From NCBI GenBank assembly GCA_025774615.1, contig JALGVQ010000014.1, positions 1 through 29,236 on the forward strand: DNA of 29,236 bases, read 5' to 3'. Shown here piece after piece: positions 1 through 7,178 of this stretch (positions within the stretch are counted from its first letter, which is position 1; each line of letters starts with the position of its first letter). The position numbers and the translations under genes were made by a program. Below the pieces are notes generated by a model that saw only the letters and a list, made by a program, of their open reading frames with translations, made no database searches and was not told the DNA's origin. The DNA comes from a bacterium (lineage in GTDB: Bacteria > Blakebacterota > Blakebacteria > Blakebacterales > Blakebacteraceae).

Positions 1-377
1 TCTGAACGGTCGTTCGAAGGATCGGAGCATTGCGGGAGCTGGATCGGTGTGTTCTTGCATGGGTCCAAGATAGTCATCCGCCTGACATGGTACACCCCGT
101 TTCCGGGGGCAGGAATTCCCCTCTCACCGGTCGATGTACCCCCCGGAAATCAACAGTTTCGTGAGGGGGGCCAGACGCACCTGTGATGTACGATAATGTA
201 ACAAACTATGTTCAATAACGTACTAGTAGTACTATAATGTAACTTATTCTGTGCCTGAGATGAGGAACAATGAGTGTCCAGACAGCGTCGGGACTCTGCT
301 ATTATATCCCGTAATTGCATGTATGACAACTGATTACTGGCTATGGTCAGACGCAGGTCGGGAGGATGCCTGAACGT
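1..377. other. non-coding or unassigned leader region
   Basis: I recognise no gene here. One forward frame is open from base 1 to the stop at 181-183, so the 3' end of an upstream gene is possible. Its translation resembles no family I know and its codon third positions are mixed, unlike the neighbouring genes. From about 181 to 345 the composition turns markedly AT-rich, in contrast with the rest of the window. That is typical of a regulatory region rather than a coding one. Confidence 0.5.
193..243. repeat. direct repeat pair with internal dyad in AT-rich patch
   Basis: The 10-mer ATAATGTAAC occurs at 193-202 and again at 234-243, 41 bp apart start to start. Between them lies an inverted repeat GTACT-AGT-AGTAC at 220-232. 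The second repeat overlaps a perfect TATAAT (233-238), which could also act as a sigma-70 -10 element, although the best -35 candidate (TTCAAT, 211-216, 16-bp spacer) is weak. The patch lies roughly 135-185 bp upstream of the sigma-54 promoter at 378-393. Upstream activator sites for NtrC-family proteins usually sit at about that distance, so a binding-site role is inferred. Confidence 0.45.
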
Positions 378-393
378 TGGCATGCTGATTGCA
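378..393 (+). promoter_or_regulatory. sigma-54 (-24/-12) promoter
   Basis: TGGCATG-CTGA-TTGCA matches the RpoN consensus TGGCACG-N4-TTGCW with one mismatch. The invariant GG (379-380) and GC (391-392) are separated by exactly 10 bp. Transcription would start near 404 and read into the membrane protein at 512, leaving a leader of about 108 nt. A sigma-54 activator gene converges on this locus from 2726 to 1248, which strengthens the call. Confidence 0.65.
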
Positions 394-511
394 TTAGTAG
401 TGTCAGTGAAACGCGAACGAAACGCATGGCAGGTACGGATCGTGGCGGCGCGACAGCGCGGCGACACGGTAGAGCAGCAACAAGCGCGGGATGTGTGGAA
501 GGAGCAATCCG

Positions 512-1102
512 ATGGCGGCGACAGCGACAGCGACAGCGATCTTAACAATAGCTCGGCAGGATCAGGCGCGAAGCCTGCGGTTGCGGGTCGTGGCAGTCTT
601 CGGACTTCTGGTGTCTCTCGGCGGGATCCTGGCCGGTTCTACTCCGCTCACCGACCAGATCCCGCTGCCGACATGGGGACTCGGTGCGGCGGCATTGCTC
701 GGACTGATATTGATGGCGAGTTCCGGCATGCGACTCCTGCAGATGAAGTCCGCGAACGAGGGCAGTGTTGCGAGCAGGAGCAGCGAGAGACCCGAGGATG
801 TGTGGGTGGCGATCACCCATGCGTTCGAGGGACTGCGAACCGGGATCGTGCCTATCATGCTGGCGCCGGATTCGGCAGATGAGGTGGCGCGGACAGCGTT
901 CGCTCAGGGAAATGAAGCATTTCAGTTTCTCGCGAGGCGGCAGAAGGTCGTGAGAGCGGCGGTCGATGATCTTCGGGAGGAACTGAACACGTATCACAAG
1001 TACCTGACCAGGAGTCAGGTTGGTCTTATCGGAGCCAATAGCGTCGCGGATCGTCTTGAGGACCTAGACAAGCGGCTGGCCAAGATTCGTTCTGTGGTGT
1101 GA
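512..1102 (+). CDS. two-TM membrane protein with C-terminal coiled coil, unknown function
   Basis: I do not recognise the family. The 196-aa protein has a short polar N-terminus with alternating Ala-Thr (residues 2-9), encoded by three copies of the hexamer GCGACA at 518-535. Two hydrophobic segments follow, at about residues 25-43 and 56-75. A soluble alpha-helical part comes next, and its end (about 143-194) is rich in heptad-like Leu/Ile/Val with charged residues, suggesting a coiled coil. The ATG at 512 is chosen because GGAAGGAG (497-504) lies 7 nt upstream; an in-frame ATG at 491 lacks a ribosome site. It is alone in its transcription unit, between a sigma-54 promoter and a strong terminator. 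A structural or stress-responsive inner-membrane role is possible but unproven. Confidence 0.7.
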   Translation: MAATATATAILTIARQDQARSLRLRVVAVFGLLVSLGGILAGSTPLTDQIPLPTWGLGAAALLGLILMASSGMRLLQMKSANEGSVASRSSERPEDVWVAITHAFEGLRTGIVPIMLAPDSADEVARTAFAQGNEAFQFLARRQKVVRAAVDDLREELNTYHKYLTRSQVGLIGANSVADRLEDLDKRLAKIRSVV

Positions 1103-1190
1103 GGCTCCGACTTATTAAAGCACGAGCCGGGTAACGGCCCGTCGAGCCCTGGGTGATGGGCCCGCCAGACTCGTGTGACACGTCCCGGAT

Positions 1191-1235
1191 CGGAGAGGAC
1201 TGCACCCCCTCTCCGGCCGGGGCGTTTCTTTTTTT
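1191..1235 (+). terminator. rho-independent terminator
   Basis: An 8-bp perfect stem, CGGAGAGG (1191-1198) with CCTCTCCG (1208-1215), encloses a 9-nt loop. A GC-rich stretch follows, then a T-rich run at 1225-1235. It ends the transcript of the gene at 512-1102. It lies just beyond the stop codon of the convergent regulator (1248), but has no T-tract in that direction. Confidence 0.8.
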
Positions 1236-1247
1236 GATATCCAGATA

Positions 1248-2726
1248 TTATCCAGCGTCCTCCGGCGATTTGGGCGACTCGGAAGCATCGGGAGTATTAA
1301 TCCGCCAGGAACTGTGTGTGATCCTGTATTTGGCGATCCTGTAATTGAGGGCACGCCGGCTGATACCAAGAAGACGCGCAGCTCTGCTCTGGACCCATGC
1401 AGACGTTTCAAGGGCATCAGTGATCGCCTGCTTCTCGATCTCCTCGAGACTGGTTCCCGGTGTCTTCTCTGTGATGACGCTGTCCGCGGCTGCTCCTGCC
1501 CCTGCAGGCACGTCCCGGGCTGTTTCCCTGGCGGTCCGGGATATCGCCAGGTCGTGGAGTTCGATTATCTCACCTTCAGAAAGAAGGACGGCCCTGGCGA
1601 CGGTATTCTCCAGCTCACGTACGTTCCCCGGCCAGGTATATGACTGCATGAATGACATCGCTTCAGCAGAGAAGTCACGAACCTGTTTCCGTTCTTCGAA
1701 CCGGGATTTTTTGAGGAAGAACTGCGCCAGCAGGGGAATGTCCTCGCGTCGCTCCCGCAATGGGGGCAATTGGATGGTCACCACATTCAGCCGGTAGTAG
1801 AGATCCTCCCTGAATCCACCGTCGGCGATCTCCTTTTCGAGCACCCGGTTGGTGGCGGCGATGATGCGGACATTGACCCGGGTCAGCCTGGTCCCTCCCA
1901 GTCGTTCGAATTCCTGGCTCTGAAGTACCCGCAGGACCTTGGCCTGGGTAGCGGGGCTCATATCGCCGATCTCATCAAGGAAGAGGGTGCCGCGGTTGGC
2001 CTGTTCAAAGCGCCCGATCCGCTGCTTGACCGCGCCGGTGAACGCGCCCTTCTCGTGACCGAAGAGCTCTGACTCCAGCAACGTGTCCTGGAGCGCCGCG
2101 CAGTTCACTTTGATGAACGGCTGATCGGTGCGGGGGCTGTTGTAGTGGATGGCTGCCGCGATCAGTTCTTTTCCCGATCCGGTCTCGCCGCTGATCAGGA
2201 CCGGGGTGCGGCTGGAAGCTACCTTGGAGACCTGCTGGAACACATCCTGCATCGATTCACTCTCGCCGATGATGTCCCGCAGGCGGAAGATGTGACCGCT
2301 CTGACCAACGAAATAATTCCGCTGGGAGATCCAGGCATAGGTTTCATTTGCCCGTTCGATCCTGAGGGTGAGTTCTTCCACCGAGAGGGGAGCCCTCACC
2401 ACATCGTGAACACCGGCGGTGATGAGCCTCTTCAGGGTGGTCTCATCAGGCACGTCATACACGACGATCCTGGCCTGGGAACTTCCCTCCAGCGCCTCCT
2501 TGAGAAACTGATCGACCAGTTGATCATCGAGGTCGTCATCTTCTCCGGTGAGCATCGCGAAATCGGTCACCACGATCCCGAATGATATCTGGCCGGTGAT
2601 CTGATGGTAGATATCCCAGCCGGGCGCGTGGGAGAGATACCCCACACTGGCATCGAGCTGGGCGGTCAGAGTCTCCATCATCTCGATGCCGGGAGTGAAG
2701 AGGAGCGTTGGACAGGAGAGGATCAT
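1248..2726 (-). CDS. NtrC-family sigma-54 activator with atypical receiver domain
   Basis: 492-aa bacterial enhancer-binding protein. Residues 1-125 look like a receiver fold: the strand ending VVTDFAML has Asp55 at the usual phospho-site. The N-terminal acidic pair is missing, and the conserved Lys of the KP motif is replaced by Arg111 (RAPLS). The AAA+ domain is intact: Walker A GETGSGKE (180-187), sigma-54 contact loop GAFTGA (227-232), Walker B LFLDE (248-252), FREDLYYRLNV (305-315) and WPGNVREL (365-372). A Fis-type helix-turn-helix lies at about 443-467, followed by a polar tail. Its ATG overlaps the stop of the upstream membrane-protein gene (ATGA) and has GGGAGG just upstream, so translation is coupled. 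No histidine kinase is adjacent. Activation may therefore not need phosphorylation, and the membrane partner may supply the signal (inference). Confidence 0.9.
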   Translation of the reverse strand: MILSCPTLLFTPGIEMMETLTAQLDASVGYLSHAPGWDIYHQITGQISFGIVVTDFAMLTGEDDDLDDQLVDQFLKEALEGSSQARIVVYDVPDETTLKRLITAGVHDVVRAPLSVEELTLRIERANETYAWISQRNYFVGQSGHIFRLRDIIGESESMQDVFQQVSKVASSRTPVLISGETGSGKELIAAAIHYNSPRTDQPFIKVNCAALQDTLLESELFGHEKGAFTGAVKQRIGRFEQANRGTLFLDEIGDMSPATQAKVLRVLQSQEFERLGGTRLTRVNVRIIAATNRVLEKEIADGGFREDLYYRLNVVTIQLPPLRERREDIPLLAQFFLKKSRFEERKQVRDFSAEAMSFMQSYTWPGNVRELENTVARAVLLSEGEIIELHDLAISRTARETARDVPAGAGAAADSVITEKTPGTSLEEIEKQAITDALETSAWVQSRAARLLGISRRALNYRIAKYRITHSSWRINTPDASESPKSPEDAG

Positions 2727-3316
2727 TCTCTTCCTCCCGGGTAGACCATGAAGATCGCTTCAAGCATCGCCGCGCCCAGCAGGAGGGGAACGGTGGCCCG
2801 CAGGAAGAAGGCCCGTGCCCATACAACATCGGAAAGGATGTCGAACCAGTCGAGCCCAAGGGTGGCGGCTGAGGCCTGCAGCGCTACCGCTGACGAAGCG
2901 ATGATGATCGGCAGTTCGATCCAGGAGTGGGGCATCAGTAACACGAGCCAGATCCGCTTCCCTCCTGCGCGCCAGGCCATGACACCGGTGTTGAATCCGG
3001 TGAACATGATGAGGATCACGCTCAACGGAGGCGCCCAGGCGGCCATGATGACGATCAGGATGGTGGCAGCATTGATCAGGGTGATCATCAACGTCAGATA
3101 GACCAGCCCTCCTGGTCTCTCTTCCAGCCATTGCTCCAGTTTGCGCAGGATCCAGCGTCCCCAGGCGGTTGCCCACGTGACCTCCTTCTTCTCAGCCACG
3201 ATACCCAGCCAGAGACCGCCGAAGAAAAGGACCGCCGCCACGGCAACTGCCTGCCAGACGAGTGGACCCCATATGAAAGACCAGGGTCTTGCGAACCACC
3301 ATAAAACCGTTGACAC
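2723..3316 (-). CDS. SpoIIM/DUF95-like integral membrane protein
   Basis: Roughly 197-aa polytopic membrane protein with about five hydrophobic segments. The stretch GFNTGVMAWR followed by LLMPHSWIELPIIIASSAVAL resembles the SpoIIM/DUF95 signature, where an H-x-x-x-E-L-P-like motif precedes a small-residue-rich helix. In sporulators SpoIIM works with SpoIID/P in peptidoglycan remodelling; in non-sporulators the family's role is unknown. I chose GTG at 3316, with GGGAGG (3331-3326) 9 nt upstream. GTG at 3337 is possible but has no ribosome site. The gene overlaps the sigma-54 activator by 4 nt, so the pair is probably one regulatory unit. greA diverges from the same intergenic region. Family assignment is from motif resemblance only. 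Confidence 0.7.
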   Translation of the reverse strand: MSTVLWWFARPWSFIWGPLVWQAVAVAAVLFFGGLWLGIVAEKKEVTWATAWGRWILRKLEQWLEERPGGLVYLTLMITLINAATILIVIMAAWAPPLSVILIMFTGFNTGVMAWRAGGKRIWLVLLMPHSWIELPIIIASSAVALQASAATLGLDWFDILSDVVWARAFFLRATVPLLLGAAMLEAIFMVYPGGRE

Positions 3317-3357
3317 CGGCACGAACCTCCCATTCACTGAAAGTGTCGGTCATGAGG

Positions 3358-3371
3358 GCAATAGCCTGACC
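3358..3371 (-). promoter_or_regulatory. weak candidate sigma-54 promoter for the minus-strand operon
   Basis: Read on the minus strand, GG (3371-3370) and TTGC (3361-3358) have exactly 10 bp between the GG and the GC. The -12 core is good, but the -24 box (CGGTCAG) matches little beyond the GG and the final G. Transcription would start near 3346, just upstream of the membrane-protein/activator operon. If real, the activator operon would be sigma-54 dependent and possibly autoregulated. Confidence 0.3.
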
Positions 3372-3440
3372 GGTGAGGTACACGGCTTTCCCTGGAGAGG
3401 GGGAGCCGTTTTACATTGTTCACCTGACAGGGCTCAAGGC

Positions 3441-3926
3441 ATGGTAAAGCCAACATACCTTAGCAGCAAAGCGATTGAAGAACTCGGGGCAGAACTGCAC
3501 GAACTGAAATTCGTGCGGCAGCCGGCGATAAGCCGGGAGATCGGGACGGCCCGGGAGCATGGAGACATCTCCGAGAACGCGGAATACGACGCGGCGAAGG
3601 AGGAGCAGAGCCACCTTCAGCGCCGGATAGCGCAGCTTGAGGATATCCTGGCTACTGCGCGCCCGGTCGAAGAACTCGAGATGCCGGAAGGAACCTGCTA
3701 CATCGGATGCACAGTAACGCTGGAGGATCTTGAAGACGGCAGTGAGGAGATCTATACACTCGTGGCGCCTCCGGAAGCCGATCCCCGCAAGGGAACACTC
3801 AGTGTCGAGAGTCCGATCGGCAGCGGGTTGCTGGGTAAAGAAGTAGAGGATACCGTGTCGATCCAGATTCCTGCCGGCGAGGTCAGATACCGGATCATTT
3901 CTGTGGAGCGAAATATCGGGAATTGA
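3441..3926 (+). CDS. greA: transcription elongation factor GreA
   Basis: 161-aa cleavage factor that rescues backtracked RNA polymerase by stimulating transcript cleavage through the secondary channel. The N-terminal coiled-coil hairpin carries the tip motif EHGDISENAEYDAAKEEQ, with acidic Asp42 and Glu45 matching the catalytic tip residues of GreA. The C-terminal FKBP-like domain runs from about 80 to the end. Length agrees with the family (about 158 aa). The frame stays open well upstream, but MVKPTYLS is the natural start; CAGGG (3428-3432) lies 8 nt ahead. It is divergent from the SpoIIM-like operon. Two hairpins without a U-tract follow its stop. Confidence 0.95.
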   Translation: MVKPTYLSSKAIEELGAELHELKFVRQPAISREIGTAREHGDISENAEYDAAKEEQSHLQRRIAQLEDILATARPVEELEMPEGTCYIGCTVTLEDLEDGSEEIYTLVAPPEADPRKGTLSVESPIGSGLLGKEVEDTVSIQIPAGEVRYRIISVERNIGN

Positions 3927-3938
3927 CCTATCTTCAGG

Positions 3939-3986
3939 GATGCCGATCACGGCATCGTATGCGATAAGTATCCCGGGCTTCCGGGA
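3939..3986 (+). other. two tandem hairpins after greA
   Basis: The first hairpin is GATGCCG (3939-3945) with CGGCATC (3950-3956) around a 4-nt loop. The second is TCCCGG (3971-3976) with CCGGGA (3981-3986) around GCTT. Neither is followed by a T-tract, so they are not classical terminators. They may stabilise the greA 3' end or be part of the leader of the next gene, which starts at 4098. Nothing else is recognisable in this 171-nt gap; the loops do not match the ACGR loops of mini-ykkC guanidine motifs. Confidence 0.45.
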
Positions 3987-4097
3987 AGGAAAGAGAATCC
4001 GGTTCCAGGTCCTATCCGGGGTGTGAAGGGACGCTGCGGGGACTACGAACAGGCAATCAGGCGGACAACAGCAACCAGAAGGCAGGAGGGTAGCTCC

Positions 4098-5414
4098 GTG
4101 GCAGCTCCCAGACGTGTTGTCATAATGGGCGCGGCAGGCAGGGATTTTCACAATTTCAACTGCAGGTACCGGAATAACAATGCCTTTGAGGTAGTCGCGT
4201 TCACCGCGACCCAGATACCGGATATCGACGGGCGGTCGTATCCCGCTGAACTGGCCGGCGAGCTCTACCCCGATGGTATCCCCATCGTGGGAGAAGAGGA
4301 TCTCTCCACGCTCATCACCGAGCGGGAAGTGGACGAGGTCGTTTTTTCCTACAGCGATGTCGATTACACCCATGTCGGGAACTGCTCATCGATCGTGAAT
4401 GCCGCCGGAGCCGACTTTGTGCTGATGAGCGCGGCTTCGACGATGCTGGAATCCACCGTTCCGGTGGTTGCGATCTGCGCGGTGAGAACGGGCTGCGGAA
4501 AGAGCCAGACCACTCGAGCCGTTGCGAAGGTGCTGAAAGAGGCCGGCAAGCGGGTAGTTGCCATTCGGCACCCGATGCCTTATGGCGATCTGGTAAAACA
4601 GGCCGTCCAGAGATTCGAGACGATCGAGGATCTCGCGAAACACGATTGCACGATCGAAGAGATGGAAGAGTATGAACCGCATATCGTGAGCGGCGTCATC
4701 GTCTACGCCGGTGTGGATTACCACGCGATCCTCAAGGCCGCGGAGCAGGAAGCAGACGTGATACTGTGGGATGGCGGCAACAATGACACGCCTTTCTACA
4801 AGCCTGACGTATTCATCACGGTCGCCGATCCCCATCGCCCCGGACACAGTTCCCTCTATTACCCGGGCGAGACGAATATCAGGATGTCCGATGTGGTGCT
4901 GATCAACAAGGAGGACACCGCGAAGGTCGAGGACATCGAAGCAGTACGGGATGCCATCACTGCCCTCAATCCGGACGCAGTCATCATGGATGCCAATTCT
5001 CCGGTCACGGTGGAGGACCCATCGGTGATCGAGGGGAAGAGGGTTCTGGTGGTCGAGGATGGCCCCACGCTGACCCATGGAGGGATGAAGTACGGCGCGG
5101 GTGTGGTGGCGGCCCGACAGCATGGCGCCGCCGACATGATCGATCCGAGGCCATTCGCCGTGGGGAGCATCGCGGAGACATTCGAGAAGTACCCCGGGAT
5201 CGGCGTTCTCCTGCCGGCCATGGGGTATGGGGCGGAACAGGTGAAGGATCTGGAGGAGACGATCGCCGCCTCAGATGCCGAGGGGGTCGTGATCGGCACA
5301 CCGATCGACCTGCGCCGGATCATCACGATCAATCAGCCCAGCACGCGGGTTCGGTACGACCTCGAGGTGATCGGTACCCCCGATCTCGCAGAGATACTCA
5401 AGCCGGTATTATAG
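4098..5414 (+). CDS. cyclic 2,3-diphosphoglycerate synthetase-like P-loop protein
   Basis: 438-aa protein of the family annotated from archaeal cyclic 2,3-diphosphoglycerate synthetase (CpgS), whose bacterial members have no established reaction. An N-terminal Rossmann-like region begins RRVVIMGAAGRDFHNF. A P-loop follows, AVRTGCGKSQTTR, with Lys135 counted from the chosen start. Further on are RHPMPYGDL, VILWDGGNND, an NKxD-like INKEDTA segment and DGPTLTHGGM. GTG at 4098 is chosen because AGGAGGG (4084-4090) lies 7 nt upstream; a longer frame from 4023 has no such site. Carbamate kinase follows 43 nt downstream, so a link to a carbamoyl-phosphate or acyl-phosphate step is suggested by context. 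I do not claim cDPG synthesis. Confidence 0.85.
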   Translation: MAAPRRVVIMGAAGRDFHNFNCRYRNNNAFEVVAFTATQIPDIDGRSYPAELAGELYPDGIPIVGEEDLSTLITEREVDEVVFSYSDVDYTHVGNCSSIVNAAGADFVLMSAASTMLESTVPVVAICAVRTGCGKSQTTRAVAKVLKEAGKRVVAIRHPMPYGDLVKQAVQRFETIEDLAKHDCTIEEMEEYEPHIVSGVIVYAGVDYHAILKAAEQEADVILWDGGNNDTPFYKPDVFITVADPHRPGHSSLYYPGETNIRMSDVVLINKEDTAKVEDIEAVRDAITALNPDAVIMDANSPVTVEDPSVIEGKRVLVVEDGPTLTHGGMKYGAGVVAARQHGAADMIDPRPFAVGSIAETFEKYPGIGVLLPAMGYGAEQVKDLEETIAASDAEGVVIGTPIDLRRIITINQPSTRVRYDLEVIGTPDLAEILKPVL

Positions 5415-5457
5415 GAGTGGTCCGGATGCGATCCCGATCACGGGAAGAGGTGATGGC

Positions 5458-6411
5458 GTGAGTCAGAGTGACGGTCTGCTGGTAGTCGCGCTCGGCGGGA
5501 ATGCCATAACGCGCCAGAACGACACCGGTGCCATCCCGGAGCAGTTTGTCAACACTCGGGAGAGTCTCGATCCGATCGCCGATGAGATCGCCAGTGGACG
5601 GCAGGTCGTCATCACTCATGGAAACGGGCCACAGGTCGGCAATTACCTGATCCGGGTGGAGCGGGCTCAGGGAGAGGTACCCTACCTGCCCCTGCCGATC
5701 ATCGTGGCCGATCTGCAGGGTGGCATGGGATACATGATTTCACAGGTGATGCAGCGACTTCTTCAGGAGAAGAACTCCCATCACCCGGTGACCACCGTGC
5801 TTACCCAGGTGCTGATCGATACTGATGACCCGTCGCTGACAGATCCGACGAAATTTGTCGGTCCGTTCTACGCCGAAGAGGAAGCCCTTGAACTCGCTTC
5901 GCAGCGGGGATGGACGGTCAAACCTGACAGTAATCGCGGTTGGAGACGGGTCGTGCCCTCTCCGTTGCCTGTCGAGATCATTGAAGCGGGGATCATCCGA
6001 CAGTTGATCGACAGCGGGACGGTTGTTGTGGCGGCAGGTGGGGGAGGGATCCCTGTTCGACGCACCGGGGACGGGTTCCTGGATGGTGTCGACGGCGTGA
6101 TCGACAAGGACCGGGCGTCAGCGGTCCTCGCCCTCGATATCGGGGCCTCGGAACTGCTGATCTTGACCAGTGTCCCGTGTGTCTCACTCGATTTCGGTAC
6201 GCCACAGCAGCGTGATCTTGATCATCTCACCCTGGAAGAAGCCAGGGGATACACAGAAGAAGGACATTTTCCTCCCGGGAATATGGGGCCGAAGATCGAA
6301 TCGGCTCTCTGGTTTCTCGATAGGGGAGGAGAACGAGTGTTTATCGGTGCCGTCGATCAGGCAGGAGCTATCCTGGCGGGTCAGAGCGGCACGGTAATTA
6401 CACAGACGTAG
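5458..6411 (+). CDS. arcC: carbamate kinase
   Basis: 317-aa amino-acid-kinase-fold enzyme that interconverts carbamoyl phosphate plus ADP with carbamate plus ATP. Family marks are VVALGGNAI (residues 9-17), THGNGPQVG (53-61), the glycine-rich AAGGGGIPV, DGVIDKD and the C-terminal PGNMGPKIES. Length matches the family. The start is GTG at 5458 with GAGGTG (5447-5452) 5 nt upstream; an ATG at 5453 is in another frame and stops at once. No arginine deiminase, ornithine carbamoyltransferase or knotted carbamoyltransferase lies in the window, so the usual arginine or purine fermentation context is absent. Its partner here is the CpgS-like P-loop protein just upstream. Confidence 0.95.
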   Translation: MSQSDGLLVVALGGNAITRQNDTGAIPEQFVNTRESLDPIADEIASGRQVVITHGNGPQVGNYLIRVERAQGEVPYLPLPIIVADLQGGMGYMISQVMQRLLQEKNSHHPVTTVLTQVLIDTDDPSLTDPTKFVGPFYAEEEALELASQRGWTVKPDSNRGWRRVVPSPLPVEIIEAGIIRQLIDSGTVVVAAGGGGIPVRRTGDGFLDGVDGVIDKDRASAVLALDIGASELLILTSVPCVSLDFGTPQQRDLDHLTLEEARGYTEEGHFPPGNMGPKIESALWFLDRGGERVFIGAVDQAGAILAGQSGTVITQT

Positions 6412-6517
6412 AATCGCCCCGACAGAAGGAGAGGCCACGGATTCCGGTCCTCCCGGTGGTTCTGTGTCGCATCAGGGAGCTTTCAGCTCCTCTACAGTAC
6501 AAGGAAGGATGATAAGA

Positions 6518-7093
6518 ATGGCTCTGAAAACAGGGCTCTATGTTGATGCAGCAAATCTGTATCGCAAGGATGGACCCTCGATCAACTATCGCGTTCTGAA
6601 GCAGTTCATCTCCAGCGAGAGGGAACTCCTCAGGTGCAACGCGTATGTGACCGTCGATCCGGAGAATCCCAAGCCGGTGAAAGGCTTCATCAGTGCGTTG
6701 CGTGACATCGGTTTCAAGGTGATCGAAAAGGAATGGTCCCGTTCCGCAGATGGCCGGGTAAAGGCCAATATGGACATGGAACTTGCTGTTGACATGCTCA
6801 CCCAGGCTGAGAACCTGGATGTTGTGGTTCTCGCCTCGGGGGACTCTGATTTCGTGCGGCTGGTACGCGCGGTGCAGAATCTCGGGAAACGGGTAGAGGT
6901 GATTGCGTTCCAGGACCGGGTCGGATTTGATCTGATCAAAGAGGCGGATGCGTTCAATGCTCTCGAGTCTCTCGAAGACATTTTCATGGCGACGCCTGAT
7001 CCGCCGCAGCCGATGACGAATGATACACCGACCCTCCAGGGTGGAAACTCAAAGGGGCAGGAGGATCGGGTAACCCGGTTTTTCCGTCGGTAG
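6518..7093 (+). CDS. NYN/LabA-type domain protein, putative RNase
   Basis: 191-aa protein of the NYN (DUF88/LabA) group, a PIN-like metal-dependent nuclease fold. The acidic residues expected for metal binding are visible: Asp10 in LYVDAANLY, Asp86 and Asp92 in MDMELAVDML, and Asp109/Asp111 in ASGDSDFVRLV. The C-terminal 35 residues are polar and end in a basic RVTRFFRR tail that could bind RNA. ATG at 6518 is preferred: AAGGAAGG (6501-6508) is 9 nt upstream, whereas ATG at 6509 directly abuts that site. The substrate is unknown. It stands between carbamate kinase (106 nt) and sucC (115 nt) and is probably a short separate unit. Confidence 0.85.
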   Translation: MALKTGLYVDAANLYRKDGPSINYRVLKQFISSERELLRCNAYVTVDPENPKPVKGFISALRDIGFKVIEKEWSRSADGRVKANMDMELAVDMLTQAENLDVVVLASGDSDFVRLVRAVQNLGKRVEVIAFQDRVGFDLIKEADAFNALESLEDIFMATPDPPQPMTNDTPTLQGGNSKGQEDRVTRFFRR

Positions 7094-7099
7094 TCTCAA

Positions 7100-7178
7100 C
7101 CGGAAAGAGCTGTTACGCCCACCGATCGCTCTTTACCGGGTGGAGGCATGATTCACCCGTCCCGGATAACCGGGCGGG
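7100..7178 (+). other. two stable hairpins in the sucC leader
   Basis: Hairpin 1: CCGG-AAAGAGC (7100-7110) pairs with GCTCTTT-A-CCGG (7128-7139), an 11-bp stem with one bulged A and a 17-nt loop. Hairpin 2: CCCG-T-CCCGG (7156-7165) pairs with CCGGG-CGGG (7170-7178), 9 bp with one bulged T and an ATAA loop. Neither has a T-tract. They fill most of the 115-nt gap before sucC and end 30 nt before its ATG, so leader-mediated control or mRNA protection is possible. I recognise no riboswitch class. Confidence 0.5.

Noticed and set aside
518-535. Hexanucleotide repeat GCGACA as a phase-variation tract
   Set aside because: Only three copies are present and the unit is a multiple of three, so copy changes would not shift the frame. 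It simply encodes alternating Ala-Thr.
343-882. Open frame of 179 codons overlapping the two-TM protein in another frame
   Set aside because: It starts upstream of the sigma-54 transcription start, has no ribosome site, and its Arg/Gly-rich translation lacks structure. The frame at 512 has a good ribosome site and membrane segments.
3927-4097. Guanidine (mini-ykkC/ykkC) riboswitch before the carbamate-related genes
   Set aside because: The hairpin loops are ATCA and GCTT, not ACGR, and no ykkC-like conserved segments are visible.
3420-4373. Long minus-strand open frame opposite greA and the CpgS-like gene
   Set aside because: It has no family likeness and lies opposite two well-supported genes. 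Its length is explained by high GC content reducing stops on the antisense strand.
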